NCBI RefSeq assembly: GCF_020410765.1
Contig: NZ_CP084541.1
Coordinates: 3,848,501-3,912,500, forward strand
Direction: 5' to 3'
From: Streptomyces marincola
GTDB taxonomy: Bacteria > Actinomycetota > Actinomycetes > Streptomycetales > Streptomycetaceae
Length of the DNA stretch: 64,000 nucleotides
The notes under the pieces were generated by a model. The model ran no database searches. It was not told where the DNA came from and worked only from the letters and a program-made list of their open reading frames with translations. This document shows positions 1-10,368 of the stretch, piece by piece. Position 1 is the first letter of the stretch. Each line of letters opens with the position of its first letter. A program made the position numbers and the translations under genes.

Positions 1-8
1 CCGCGATC

Positions 9-806
9 GTGCCCGTGCCCAGGGCCCGCCGGCTCGTCAGCGACTCCGCGACCATGGCCCGCCGGGGCTTCGCCCACTGGGCACGCCGGCCGGGACAGCT
101 CCTGGTGGGCCTCGCGTTCCCCGTGCTGATGCTCGTGATGTTCACGTACTTCATCGGCGGCGGCATGGCGGTGGCGGGCGGCGGCGACTACGCCGCGTTC
201 CTGGTGCCCGGCATGCTCACGATGGCCATGGCGTTCGGCCTCGAAAGCACCATGGTCGCGCTCACCGCCGACATCGACCGCGGCCTCCTCGACCGCTTCC
301 GCTCGATGCCCATCGCCCCCTCCTCCGTGCTCGTCGGGCGCAGCCTGCTCGACATGGCCGAGTCCGCCGTCGGGCTGCTGGTCCTGCTCGGCGCCGGGTG
401 GCTCGTCGGCTGGCGCTGGCACGGCACGTTCGCCGAGGGCATGGCGGCCGTCGGCCTGCTGCTCCTGCTGCGCTTCGCGATGCTGTGGGCCGGCATCCTC
501 CTCGCCCTGGTGGCCGGCCGCACGGAGATGGTCCAGGCGGTGCAGCTGCTCATCTGGCCCGTGGTGTTCTGCTCCAACGCCATCACCTCGCCCTCGACCA
601 TGCCCGGCTGGCTCGCGGCCGTGGCCGACTGGAACCCGATGTCCGCCACCGCGGGGGCCGTTCGCGAACTCTTCGGCAACCCCGGCTGGCCGAACGACTC
701 CTGGGCCGCCGACCACGCCCTCGCGCTCGCGGTGGCCTGGCCCCTCGCCCTGCTCGCCGTCTTCGTCCCGCTCGCCCTGACCCGCTTCGGGCGGCTGAGC
801 CGCTGA
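9..806 (+). CDS. ABC-2 type transporter permease
   Basis: Integral membrane permease of a drug or polysaccharide exporter of the ABC-2 family; its ATPase partner would lie upstream of the window. About 265 residues, the normal size for the family, with a cytoplasmic basic N-terminus (SATMARRGFAHWARRPG) followed by about six hydrophobic segments. The central 'LLDRFRSMPIAPSSVLVGR' stretch is typical of DrrB/ABC-2 permeases, where the LDRFRSLP-like loop faces the ATPase. The first visible start is a GTG at 9, but the frame is open to the window edge, so a few N-terminal codons may be missing. The product family is clear; the substrate is unknown. Confidence 0.85.
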   Translation: MPVPRARRLVSDSATMARRGFAHWARRPGQLLVGLAFPVLMLVMFTYFIGGGMAVAGGGDYAAFLVPGMLTMAMAFGLESTMVALTADIDRGLLDRFRSMPIAPSSVLVGRSLLDMAESAVGLLVLLGAGWLVGWRWHGTFAEGMAAVGLLLLLRFAMLWAGILLALVAGRTEMVQAVQLLIWPVVFCSNAITSPSTMPGWLAAVADWNPMSATAGAVRELFGNPGWPNDSWAADHALALAVAWPLALLAVFVPLALTRFGRLSR

Positions 807-932
807 CGCGCCGCGCCCCTCCCGCCGCCCGTGCGCCACCGCGCCCGGGCGGCGCCGCACGGATGAACCTATGCTCGCGAGAGGGCCACTCGACCGGGTG
901 GCCGAATCCCGGGAGTGAGGAGCGGAACGACA

Positions 933-2543
933 GTGGCCGGGGACATCACGCGGCCGGGCGCGCAGGAGCCGACGGATTCGGAGACGACCTCCGGCTTCGC
1001 CGTTCCCGAGGGGCTCGAACTGCCCGCTCAGGAGAGCGAGCACCCGACGTCCGAGTTCGCGGTGCCCGAGGGGCTGACGGTGACGCCGCGCCAGGAGCAG
1101 CACAGCGAGTACACCCCGGCGCAGGGCATACCCGCCCTGTCGTGGAACCGGGGCACCAGCCCGTGGCAGGACCGCATGCGCAGCATGGTCAGGCTGCCGC
1201 TGGCAGAACGCCCGGCGCCCGAGTACGTGCCGCGCGGCGAGGACGACACGGCGCTGCCCGTGCCCAGGGTGCTCGACCTGACCCTGCGCATCGGGGAGCT
1301 GCTGCTCGCCGGGGGCGAGGGCGCCGAGGACGTCGAGGCGGCGATGTTCGGCGTCACGCACGCCTACGGCCTCGACCGCTGCGAGGCCACCGTCACCTTC
1401 ACCCTGATCTCGGTGACCCACCAGCCCTCGCTGGTCGAACCCCCCGTCTCGCTCAGCCGCACGGTGCGCCGCCGCGGCACCGACTACACGCGCCTGGCGG
1501 CGGTGTTCCAGCTCGTCGACGACATCTCGGGCGGGGACGTCACGCTTGAGGAGGCGTACCGCAGGCTCGCGGACATCCGGCGCAACCGGCACCCGTTCAC
1601 CAAGTGGCAGCTGACGATCGCGGCCGGCCTGCTCGCCGGCGCCGCGAGCACGCTGGTCGGCGGCGGCTGGCAGGTGTTCCTGCTGGCCGCGCTCGGCGCC
1701 ATGGTCGGCGACCGGCTGGCGTGGCTGGCGTCGAGCCGCGGACTGCCGGAGTTCTACGGGTTCGTCGCCGCCGCCATGGCCCCGGCCACCGTCGGCGTGC
1801 TGTGGGCGTCCTCGCACACCACGGGCCGCGAGGAGGTGCAGGCGGCGGCGATGATCACCGGAGGGCTCTTCGCGCTCATCCCCGGGCGGGCCCTGGTGGC
1901 CGGCGTGCAGGACGGCCTGACGGGCTATTACCTCACGGCCTCCGCCCGCCTGCTCGAAGTGATCTACCTCAGCGTCGGCATCGTCTGCGGCGTGCTCGCC
2001 GTGCTCTACATCGGGGAGACCTCGGGCGTGCGGCTCGACCCCGACGTCGTGGCCCGCGCCACCAGACCCGCCATCCAGCTCGGCGCCGCGCTGCTGCTGT
2101 CCCTGACCTTCTGCGTGCTGCTCCAGCAGTCGCGGAACACGGTGATCCCCGCCACCCTCAACGGCGGCGTCGCCTGGCTCGTCTACGGCGCGATGCACGA
2201 CACCGCGGGACTCTCGCCGTTCGCCGCCACGGCCGTGGGCGCCGGCATGGTGGGCCTGTTCGGTCAGCTCCAGTCCCGGTACCGGTTCACCTCGTCGCTG
2301 CCCTACGTGACCGCGGCCATCGGCCCGCTGCTGCCGGGCAGCGCCGTCTACCTGGGCCTGCTCGGCTTCGCCCAGGGCAACGTGAACGCCGGCCTGGAAA
2401 ACCTGCTGACCGCCGTCACCCTCGCGCTCGCCATCGCCGTCGGCGTGAACCTGGGCAACGAGATCGCGCGGCTGTTCATCAAGACGCCGGGCCAGACCAC
2501 GCCCATCGGCCGCCGCGGCGCCAAGCGCACCCGCGGGTTCTGA
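933..2543 (+). CDS. thrE: ThrE-family threonine/serine exporter
   Basis: Membrane exporter of the ThrE family, which removes threonine and serine by proton-driven antiport in Corynebacterium. Residues about 1-95 are a hydrophilic acidic leader containing two near-repeats ('FAVPEGLELPAQ' and 'FAVPEGLTVTPR'). The ThrE N-domain follows (LLLAGGEGAEDVEAAM near residue 115), then about ten hydrophobic segments spanning both halves of the fused ThrE/ThrE_2 architecture. I chose GTG 933 rather than the in-frame GTG 915 because AGGAGCGG sits 7 nt upstream of 933. The gene stands alone and ends at a bidirectional hairpin. Export substrate is inferred from family only. Confidence 0.85.
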   Translation: MAGDITRPGAQEPTDSETTSGFAVPEGLELPAQESEHPTSEFAVPEGLTVTPRQEQHSEYTPAQGIPALSWNRGTSPWQDRMRSMVRLPLAERPAPEYVPRGEDDTALPVPRVLDLTLRIGELLLAGGEGAEDVEAAMFGVTHAYGLDRCEATVTFTLISVTHQPSLVEPPVSLSRTVRRRGTDYTRLAAVFQLVDDISGGDVTLEEAYRRLADIRRNRHPFTKWQLTIAAGLLAGAASTLVGGGWQVFLLAALGAMVGDRLAWLASSRGLPEFYGFVAAAMAPATVGVLWASSHTTGREEVQAAAMITGGLFALIPGRALVAGVQDGLTGYYLTASARLLEVIYLSVGIVCGVLAVLYIGETSGVRLDPDVVARATRPAIQLGAALLLSLTFCVLLQQSRNTVIPATLNGGVAWLVYGAMHDTAGLSPFAATAVGAGMVGLFGQLQSRYRFTSSLPYVTAAIGPLLPGSAVYLGLLGFAQGNVNAGLENLLTAVTLALAIAVGVNLGNEIARLFIKTPGQTTPIGRRGAKRTRGF

Positions 2544-2562
2544 GCACCCCCGCGCGACCGGC

Positions 2563-2598
2563 GGCGGCCGGGTGGCCGGGCCCGCGGACCCGGCCGCC
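2563..2598. terminator. bidirectional terminator-like hairpin
   Basis: Perfect 11-bp arms (2563-2573 and 2588-2598) with a 14-nt GC-rich loop that could itself pair. It lies between the convergent ends of the ThrE-type exporter and the guanidine exporter. No T-tract, as is usual for this G+C content. Confidence 0.6.
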
Positions 2599-2608
2599 CC
2601 GCCCCTGC

Positions 2609-2923
2609 TCAGTGCACGAGCTTCAGGCCGATCACGCACCCGACGATGCCCGCGAGCAGCAGCACTTTCACCACGCTCGCGCTCTCGCCCTCGAACGCCA
2701 TCCCGTAGGCGGCCGTCAGCACGGCCCCGATACCCACCCACACGGCGTAACCGGTGCCCACCGGGAGGGTGCGCAGCGCGTAGGAGAGGCCGGCCATGCT
2801 CAGCGCGAGTGCCACGCCGAACACGGCCGTCGGCACCGGGCGGCTGAAGCCGTTCGACTTGCCGAGGGCCGTGGCCCACACGGCTTCGAGAACACCGGAG
2901 ACCACCAGAACGATCCACGCCAT
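2609..2923 (-). CDS. gdx: SMR-family guanidinium exporter (Gdx/SugE type)
   Basis: Small multidrug resistance family protein of 104 residues with four transmembrane helices; it works as a dual-topology dimer that exchanges guanidinium for protons. The Gdx-type signature is visible in helix 1: Gly10, the essential Glu13, Trp16, Ala17 and Lys22 (motif GVLEAVWATALGK). This separates Gdx from the drug-exporting EmrE/Qac branch. ATG 2923 is preferred over the adjacent GTG 2926 because GGGGAG lies 7 nt before it. A guanidine-III riboswitch sits directly upstream, so the RNA and the protein family independently support guanidine efflux. No carboxylase or guanidinase genes are adjacent. Confidence 0.92.
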   Translation of the reverse strand: MAWIVLVVSGVLEAVWATALGKSNGFSRPVPTAVFGVALALSMAGLSYALRTLPVGTGYAVWVGIGAVLTAAYGMAFEGESASVVKVLLLAGIVGCVIGLKLVH

Positions 2924-2936
2924 CACAAGACTCCCC

Positions 2937-2980
2937 GCGCCGTCTTGTCATGGCTGGGTACGGCGCACCTCGTCCAGGAG
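2937..2980 (-). promoter_or_regulatory. guanidine-III (mini-ykkC) riboswitch
   Basis: Read on the minus strand, this leader closely matches the compact guanidine-III aptamer known from actinobacteria (Thermobifida fusca type, from memory). It has the invariant core GACGAGGTGCGCCGTACCC and the 3' ACAAGACGGCGC. Pseudoknot strands GCGCCGT and ACGGCGC are fully complementary. The P1 stem is CTGG/CCAG here where I recall CCGG/CCGG in T. fusca, a compensatory change that supports the fold. The GGGGAG ribosome-binding site of the exporter follows the last pseudoknot base immediately, so ligand binding probably controls translation. Confidence 0.93.
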
Positions 2981-3059
2981 CCGGTGGGGCTCTGACCTCA
3001 GGTTCTCACACCGCAGACCGTCGGTGCCCGCCCACCGGCACGGGCCGGTGGGCGGCCGT

Positions 3060-3554
3060 TCAGTGCTGCTCGCCCGAGGCCGCGAGCCGCTTGATGGACG
3101 CCTCGATCTCGGCCTCGGCCTCGGCGCGGCCGACCCAGTTGGCGCCCTCGACCGACTTGCCGGGCTCCAGGTCCTTGTAGACCTCGAAGAAGTGCTGGAT
3201 GCGCTGCCGGTCGAACTCGCTCACCGAGTCGATGTCCTGGAAGTGCGCCATCCGCGGGTCGGAGGCCGGCACGCACAGCAGCTTGTCGTCGCCGCCCGCC
3301 TCGTCGCGCATCCGGAACATGCCGATCACGCGGCACTCGATCAGGCAGCCGGGGAACGTCGGCTCCTCCAGAAGCACCAGCGCGTCGAGCGGATCTCCGT
3401 CCTCACCCAGCGTGCCCTCCACGAACCCGTAGTCCGCCGGGTACACAGTCGAGGTGAACAGGTGGCGGTCCAGCCGGAGCCGCCCCGTCTTGTGATCCAC
3501 CTCGTACTTGTTCCGGGAACCCTTGGGGATCTCGATGGTGACGTCGAACTGCAC
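3060..3554 (-). CDS. ppa: inorganic pyrophosphatase, family I
   Basis: Cytoplasmic soluble pyrophosphatase hydrolysing PPi to two phosphates, which pulls biosynthetic reactions forward. 164 residues, normal for the bacterial hexameric enzyme. The family signature with the metal-binding aspartates is visible (EDGDPLDALVL), as are the N-terminal EIPKGSRNKYEVD and the YPADYGF segment. The start is GTG 3554, preceded by AAGGAG 7 nt upstream. The gene diverges from the D-Ala-D-Ala carboxypeptidase. Its ribosome-binding site lies within one arm of a long inverted repeat (3555-3605), so translation may be structure-controlled. Confidence 0.95.
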   Translation of the reverse strand: MQFDVTIEIPKGSRNKYEVDHKTGRLRLDRHLFTSTVYPADYGFVEGTLGEDGDPLDALVLLEEPTFPGCLIECRVIGMFRMRDEAGGDDKLLCVPASDPRMAHFQDIDSVSEFDRQRIQHFFEVYKDLEPGKSVEGANWVGRAEAEAEIEASIKRLAASGEQH

Positions 3555-3605
3555 GGGGACACTCCTTAACCGATCTGCGCTCGCGACAGGTGGTTAAGTG
3601 TCCCC
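3555..3605. promoter_or_regulatory. 14-bp inverted repeat between ppa and dacB
   Basis: GGGGACAC (3555-3562) plus TTAACC (3566-3571) is the exact reverse complement of GGTTAAGTGTCCCC (3592-3605), interrupted only by TCC at 3563-3565. In the minus-strand transcript the arm carries the AAGGAG site of ppa, partly bulged, directly before its GTG. It could act as an RNA hairpin occluding the start or as an operator shared by the divergent genes. Confidence 0.6.
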
Positions 3606-3644
3606 CACGCAGGTGTCCGCACGCGAAAGGGGCTGGTCCGTACC

Positions 3645-5078
3645 GTGCGCAGGGCAGTGCAAGCGCTTCGCGACCGCCGTGCCGCCTGGCGGCCGGCCAT
3701 CGGCTCGGCGGCGGCCGGCCTCGTCCTGGCGGCAGGGGCCGTCGCGCTCACCGGTCCCTGGGACGCCGGGCAGCGGGCGGCCGAACGCGACCGCGCGACC
3801 GCGGCGGACGCGGAGCGCGACAGCACGGAAGCGGAGCGTGCGGGTGGCACTGTACCCGCTGCGGCGCCCGTGCTCCCACCCCTCGACGGCGCGGGCACCC
3901 CGCTGTCCCCCGCCGCCGTCGAACGCGCGCTCGCGCCGCTGCTCGCGGACCCGGCGCTCGGCGAGGGCGCGGCGGGCGCGGTCGTGGACATCTCCACGGG
4001 CACCGCGCTCTACGCGTCCGACGCGGGCGAGGGCCGCGCCCCGGCCTCCACGGTCAAGTCGCTGACCGCCGTCGCCGCGCTCGACGCCCTGGGCCCCGAC
4101 CACAGGCTCACCACCGAGGCCGTGTGGGACGCGGAGCGGGAACGGGTCGTCCTGGTCGGCGGCGGGGACACCACCCTCACGAGGGACGACCTCCGAGGGC
4201 TCGCCCACCGCACCGCGCGGGCGCTCGCGGAGCGGGACGTCGAGACCGCGGGCGTCGCCTACGACATCTCCCGCTACCCGCGCGAGCAACTTCACCCGAT
4301 CGGGGAGGGCAACAGCAACATCGCGACCATCACCCCCCTCCAGCTGAACGCGGGCCGCACCGACGACAGCACCAGCGGCCCGGCCCCGCGCACGGCGGAC
4401 CCGGCCGCCGAGGCCGCCGCGGTCTTCGCGGGACTCCTCGCCGACGAGGGCATCGGGGGCGGCGACGGGCGGCCGGGGCGGCAGACCGCGCCCGAGGACG
4501 CGCAGCGGCTGGCCGTCCACCGCTCCGCGCCGCTGTCCGTCCTCGTCGAGCGCATGCTCACGCACAGCGACAACGACCTGGCCGAGGCCGTGGCCAGGGC
4601 CGTGGCCGTGGACGCCGGGCAGCCGGCCGACTTCCGCGGCGTGGACCGGGCCCTCACCGCGCGCCTCGACGCGCTCGGGCTGCCGCTGGACGGCGTGCGG
4701 CTCGCCGACGCCAGCGGCCTCGACCGCGACGGGCGCGTCAGCGCCGCCCTGCTCACCCGCGCCCTCGCGCTGGCCGCCGACCCGCAGCGGCCCGAGCTGC
4801 GCCCGGCGCTGACCGGGCTGCCGGTGGCGGGCTTCACCGGCACCCTGGCCGGCCGTTACGACGGCGGCGGCGGCGAGGGCGGGGACGGCGGCGCGGGCCT
4901 GGTGCGGGCCAAGACCGGCACCCTGACCGGCGTGAACGCCCTGGCCGGCACGGCGGTGACCGCCGAGGGGCGGGTGCTGGCGTTCGCGTTCCTCGCCTCG
5001 GACACCAGGGACGCCGGCGCGGCCGAGGCGGCCCTCGACGCGGCGGCCACACGGCTCGCGACCTGCGGCTGCCGGTGA
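3645..5078 (+). CDS. dacB: D-alanyl-D-alanine carboxypeptidase/endopeptidase (PBP4, DacB family)
   Basis: Penicillin-binding protein of peptidase family S13, acting outside the membrane on peptidoglycan stem peptides. A basic N-terminus and a hydrophobic segment (AAAGLVLAAGAVAL, about residues 22-35) form a signal or anchor. All three catalytic motifs are present: SxxK at about 135-138 (ASTVKS), SxN at about 308 (SDN) and KTG at about 423 (AKTGTL). 477 residues, usual for the family. The start is GTG 3645. A glycine-rich insertion (YDGGGGEGGDGGAG) precedes the KTG motif. Followed 51 nt later by the metalloprotease gene, which appears to have its own promoter. Confidence 0.92.
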   Translation: MRRAVQALRDRRAAWRPAIGSAAAGLVLAAGAVALTGPWDAGQRAAERDRATAADAERDSTEAERAGGTVPAAAPVLPPLDGAGTPLSPAAVERALAPLLADPALGEGAAGAVVDISTGTALYASDAGEGRAPASTVKSLTAVAALDALGPDHRLTTEAVWDAERERVVLVGGGDTTLTRDDLRGLAHRTARALAERDVETAGVAYDISRYPREQLHPIGEGNSNIATITPLQLNAGRTDDSTSGPAPRTADPAAEAAAVFAGLLADEGIGGGDGRPGRQTAPEDAQRLAVHRSAPLSVLVERMLTHSDNDLAEAVARAVAVDAGQPADFRGVDRALTARLDALGLPLDGVRLADASGLDRDGRVSAALLTRALALAADPQRPELRPALTGLPVAGFTGTLAGRYDGGGGEGGDGGAGLVRAKTGTLTGVNALAGTAVTAEGRVLAFAFLASDTRDAGAAEAALDAAATRLATCGCR

Positions 5079-5116
5079 GGGCACCGGTGCCCTATCCGCT
5101 TTCGCGCCGGGCACCG

Positions 5117-5122
5117 TACCGT
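5117..5122 (+). promoter_or_regulatory. -10 box (TACCGT) of a probably leaderless transcript
   Basis: TACCGT ends 7 nt before ATG 5130, which would place transcription initiation at or next to the start codon. No ribosome-binding site is visible. Confidence 0.5.
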
Positions 5123-5129
5123 TGACAGC

Positions 5130-6269
5130 ATGACGAGCCTCGGCGGAACGGACCTGGTCGACTGGAACCTCGCGGTGTCAACGGCGGCCCGCATCACCCG
5201 GCCGGGCCCGGAGGTGAGCCGCGACGAGGCCCGCGCGATCGTCGCGGAGCTGCGCCGCCACGCGGTGGCGTCCGAGGCCCACGTGCGCGAGTTCACCGGG
5301 CTCGGCTCGGGCGCCGTGGACACCCCCGTGCTCGTCGTCGACCGCATGGGCTGGGTGCGGGCCAACGTGGCCGGCTTCCGCGCCGTGCTGCGGCCCCTGG
5401 TGTCCCGGATGCGGGAGCGGCGCGAGGGCGTCCCGGGCGGCGCCGCGCTGACGGCGGTCGGCAGCAAGGTGACGGGCGTCGAGGTCGGCATGCTGCTGTC
5501 GTTCCTGTCCTCGCGTGTCCTCGGCCAGTACGAGACGTTCGCACCGGCGGGGCCCGAGCTGCCCGCGGGCGGCGGCGAGGGGCAGGCGGGCGCCGGGCGG
5601 CTGCTGCTCGTCGCGCCGAACATCGTGCACGTCGAACGCGAACTCGACGTGCACCCCCACGACTTCAGGCTGTGGGTCGCGCTGCACGAGGAGACGCACC
5701 GCACCCAGTTCACGGCCGTGCCCTGGCTGCGCGACCACCTGGAGAGCGAGATCCAGGCGTTCCTCACCGAGGCCGACGTGGACCCGGCCACGCTGCTCGA
5801 ACGGCTGCGGCAGGCCGCCCAGAGCCTGGCGGGACGCGGCCAGGACGAGGCGGGCGCGCGCGAGAACGACGGCGGGCTCGGCATCGTCGACCTGGTGCAG
5901 ACCCCCAGGCAGCGCGAGATCCTCGACCGGCTCACGGCCGTGATGTCGCTGCTCGAAGGGCACGCGGACTACGTCATGGACGGGGTGGGGCCGGCCGTGG
6001 TCCCCTCGGTCGCCGAGATCAGGGAGAAGTTCACGCGCCGCAGGCAGACCGGCGCGGGGCGGCTCGACCGGGCGCTGCGCCGCCTGCTCGGCATGGACGC
6101 CAAGCTGCGCCAGTACCGGGACGGAGAGCGTTTCGTCCGGCAGGTGGTCGAACAGGCCGGCATGACGGGCTTCAACAAGGTGTGGACGTCACCGAACACC
6201 CTGCCGGGCAAGGAGGAGATCGCCCGCCCGGAACAGTGGGTCGCGCGCGTGAAGCCGACCGCGTCGTAG
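5130..6269 (+). CDS. zinc-dependent metalloprotease, F420-associated DUF2342 family
   Basis: Actinobacterial 'zinicin'-fold protein of about 379 residues. The zinc-binding HExxH is visible as HEETH in 'ALHEETHRTQF' near residue 187, and the downstream GHADYVMD helix (near residue 280) probably supplies the third ligand. The family is often annotated as coenzyme F420 biosynthesis-associated, but its substrate is unknown and no F420 gene is nearby. Begins with ATG 5130 only 7 nt after a TACCGT hexamer, so probably leaderless. Lies between the PBP4 gene and tilS, as in other Streptomyces-like genomes as far as I recall. Family assignment is firm, function is not. Confidence 0.85.
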   Translation: MTSLGGTDLVDWNLAVSTAARITRPGPEVSRDEARAIVAELRRHAVASEAHVREFTGLGSGAVDTPVLVVDRMGWVRANVAGFRAVLRPLVSRMRERREGVPGGAALTAVGSKVTGVEVGMLLSFLSSRVLGQYETFAPAGPELPAGGGEGQAGAGRLLLVAPNIVHVERELDVHPHDFRLWVALHEETHRTQFTAVPWLRDHLESEIQAFLTEADVDPATLLERLRQAAQSLAGRGQDEAGARENDGGLGIVDLVQTPRQREILDRLTAVMSLLEGHADYVMDGVGPAVVPSVAEIREKFTRRRQTGAGRLDRALRRLLGMDAKLRQYRDGERFVRQVVEQAGMTGFNKVWTSPNTLPGKEEIARPEQWVARVKPTAS

Positions 6270-6351
6270 GTTGCAGAACCGACCCAGAATCACTCGTATG
6301 AGGGACCGTCGCCTCATGCCTGGCGTGCGATGCTCGGGTAACAGACGTTCT

Positions 6352-6381
6352 CTGTCACCATTTACCTACGCTGCGTGACAG
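6352..6381. promoter_or_regulatory. 7-bp inverted repeat upstream of tilS
   Basis: CTGTCAC (6352-6358) and GTGACAG (6375-6381) are perfect inverted copies separated by 16 nt, 41-70 nt upstream of tilS. The span fits a dimeric regulator site or the -35/-10 region of the tilS-hpt promoter. No known regulator was matched. Confidence 0.35.
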
Positions 6382-6421
6382 TGCTCCCGGGCTCGATCTG
6401 CCAGAAAGAAGTGATTCGGAC

Positions 6422-7483
6422 ATGGGTCCCCACCCCGCGGTCGCCGCGATACGCCTGGCGGTCCGCCGCGCTCTCCAGGACGTCCTCGCCGATGTGCTCG
6501 CCGGTGCCCCCCGCGCCGCCGCCCCGGCCGCCCCCGCCGAGCAGCCCCCCCTCGTCCTCGTCGCCTGCTCGGGCGGCGCGGACTCCATGGCACTCGCCTC
6601 CGCGCTCGCCTTCGAGGCCCCGCGCCTCGGCGTCCGGGCCGGCGGCGTCACGGTCGACCACGGCCTCCAGGCCGGCTCCGACCTCAGGGCCCACGAGGTC
6701 GCGGAACGGCTCGCCGCGCTCGGGCTCGCCCCCGTCGAGGCGGTCACCGTCCGCGTGGGCCGCGCCGGCGGCCCCGAGGCCGCCGCCCGCTCCGCCCGGT
6801 ACGCCGCGCTCGACGCCGCGGCGGAACGGCACCGCGCCCAGGCCGTGCTCCTCGGCCATACCCGCGACGACCAGGCGGAAACCGTACTGCTCGGTCTGGC
6901 CCGCGGCTCGGGCACGCGTTCGCTCTCCGGCATGGCGGCCGTCTCCGGCGGCCTGTCGGGCGCGTGCGGCACGGACCGCAGGTACCGGCGCCCGTTCCTC
7001 GCCGTCGACCGCCAGACCACGCGCAAGGCGTGCCTGGTCCAGGCCCTGCCGGTGTGGGACGACCCGCACAACGCCGACCCCTCCTTCACCCGCTCCCGCG
7101 TGCGCCACGAGGCCCTTCCCGTCCTGGAGAAGGCGCTGGGCCGCGGCGTGGTCGAGGCCCTGGCCCGCACCGCGCAGCTGTCCCGCGACGACGCCGACGC
7201 CCTGGACGCGTGGGCCACGCAGGCCCAGCGCGCCGCGACCCGCCCCGACGGCACGCTGGAGATCGCGGCGCTGCACGACCTGCCCCCCGCCGTGCGCCGC
7301 CGGGTGCTGCGCCGGGCGGCCATCGCCGCGGGCGCCCCGGCCGGCTCGCTGTTCGCCCGCCACATCGAGGAGACCGACCGCCTCATCACCGCCTGGCGCG
7401 GCCAGCGCCCGCTGAACCTGCCCGGCCGCGTCGAGGCCAGGAGGCAGGGTGGCAGACTGGTGCTCCAGCAGGCGAACCAGTAG
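6422..7483 (+). CDS. tilS: tRNA(Ile)-lysidine synthase
   Basis: Converts cytidine 34 of the CAU-anticodon isoleucine tRNA into lysidine, changing both decoding and charging specificity; essential in most bacteria. The N-terminal PP-loop ATPase motif SGGADSMALA lies at about residues 50-58, followed by the LGHTRDDQAETVLL segment characteristic of TilS. The C-terminal part (LEIAALHDLPPAVRRRVLRR) is the substrate-binding domain. Length 353, normal for actinobacteria. Starts at ATG 6422 and is followed after 16 nt by hpt, presumably as one operon. Confidence 0.93.
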   Translation: MGPHPAVAAIRLAVRRALQDVLADVLAGAPRAAAPAAPAEQPPLVLVACSGGADSMALASALAFEAPRLGVRAGGVTVDHGLQAGSDLRAHEVAERLAALGLAPVEAVTVRVGRAGGPEAAARSARYAALDAAAERHRAQAVLLGHTRDDQAETVLLGLARGSGTRSLSGMAAVSGGLSGACGTDRRYRRPFLAVDRQTTRKACLVQALPVWDDPHNADPSFTRSRVRHEALPVLEKALGRGVVEALARTAQLSRDDADALDAWATQAQRAATRPDGTLEIAALHDLPPAVRRRVLRRAAIAAGAPAGSLFARHIEETDRLITAWRGQRPLNLPGRVEARRQGGRLVLQQANQ

Positions 7484-7499
7484 AGAGCAGTGGGCACGG

Positions 7500-8054
7500 G
7501 TGCACGAGAAGGATCTGGGGGCCGACCTGGAGTCGGTGCTCATCACCAAGGAACAGATCGACGCCAGGCTCGCGGAGCTTGCCGCCGCGATCGACGCGGA
7601 GTACGCGGGCAAGGACGTGCTGCTCGTCGGTGTGCTCAAGGGCGCCGTGATGGTGATGGCCGACCTCGCGCGTGCCCTGTCCACCCCGGTGACCATGGAC
7701 TGGATGGCGGTGTCGTCCTACGGGGCCGGCACCCAGTCCTCGGGCGTCGTGCGCATCCTCAAGGACCTGGACACCGACATCCAGGGCCGCCACGTGCTGA
7801 TCGTCGAGGACATCATCGACTCCGGGCTCACGCTCTCCTGGCTGCTGTCCAACCTGGGCTCCCGCGAGCCCGCCTCGCTGCGCGTGTGCACCCTGCTGCG
7901 CAAGCCCGAGGCGGCGAAGGTCGACATCGACGTGGCGTGGGTCGGCTTCGACATTCCGAGTGAGTTCGTCGTGGGCTACGGGCTCGACTACGCCGAGCGC
8001 TACCGCAACCTCCCCTTCGTCGGCACGCTCGCCCCGCACGTCTACAACGGGTAG
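7500..8054 (+). CDS. hpt: hypoxanthine phosphoribosyltransferase
   Basis: Purine salvage enzyme making IMP/GMP from hypoxanthine/guanine and PRPP in the cytoplasm. The PRPP-binding signature VLIVEDIIDSGLTL (about residues 100-113), the flexible-loop SYGAGTQSSG and the C-terminal VGYGLDYAERYRNLP are all present. 184 residues from GTG 7500 (MHEKDLGADLE), matching the family; the longer in-frame GTG at 7449 would overlap tilS and lacks support. The tilS-hpt-ftsH order is widespread in bacteria. Confidence 0.94.
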   Translation: MHEKDLGADLESVLITKEQIDARLAELAAAIDAEYAGKDVLLVGVLKGAVMVMADLARALSTPVTMDWMAVSSYGAGTQSSGVVRILKDLDTDIQGRHVLIVEDIIDSGLTLSWLLSNLGSREPASLRVCTLLRKPEAAKVDIDVAWVGFDIPSEFVVGYGLDYAERYRNLPFVGTLAPHVYNG

Positions 8055-8232
8055 CCGGGAACACCCCGCGATGCCCTACCGTTGAGTCGGGCAGAGCGGC
8101 GGTTGCCCGACGCCCGGCAGCGCGGGGCGGCACTGCTGGGGTACCGTCGCCGTAGGTCAGCTGATACAGGCCGGGCGCACTACGGCCGACACCGCGCGCA
8201 CAGCGGATCCCATCCGGGGGCTGTGCCTCTAC

Positions 8233-10272
<2,040 letters not shown>

Positions 10273-10285
10273 CCGGAATGTCTCC

Positions 10286-10317
10286 CGCGCCCCTCACGTT
10301 GCACGGTGAGGGGCGCG
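10286..10317 (+). terminator. terminator-like hairpin after ftsH
   Basis: Perfect 12-bp stem (CGCGCCCCTCAC with GTGAGGGGCGCG) and an 8-nt loop, starting 13 nt after the ftsH stop and ending 52 nt before folE. It would insulate folE or attenuate read-through into it. Confidence 0.7.
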
Positions 10318-10368
10318 GTGCATGTTCACGGCGGGACGCCGCGGCCGGCGAGAGGGAATGAGGAGCAC

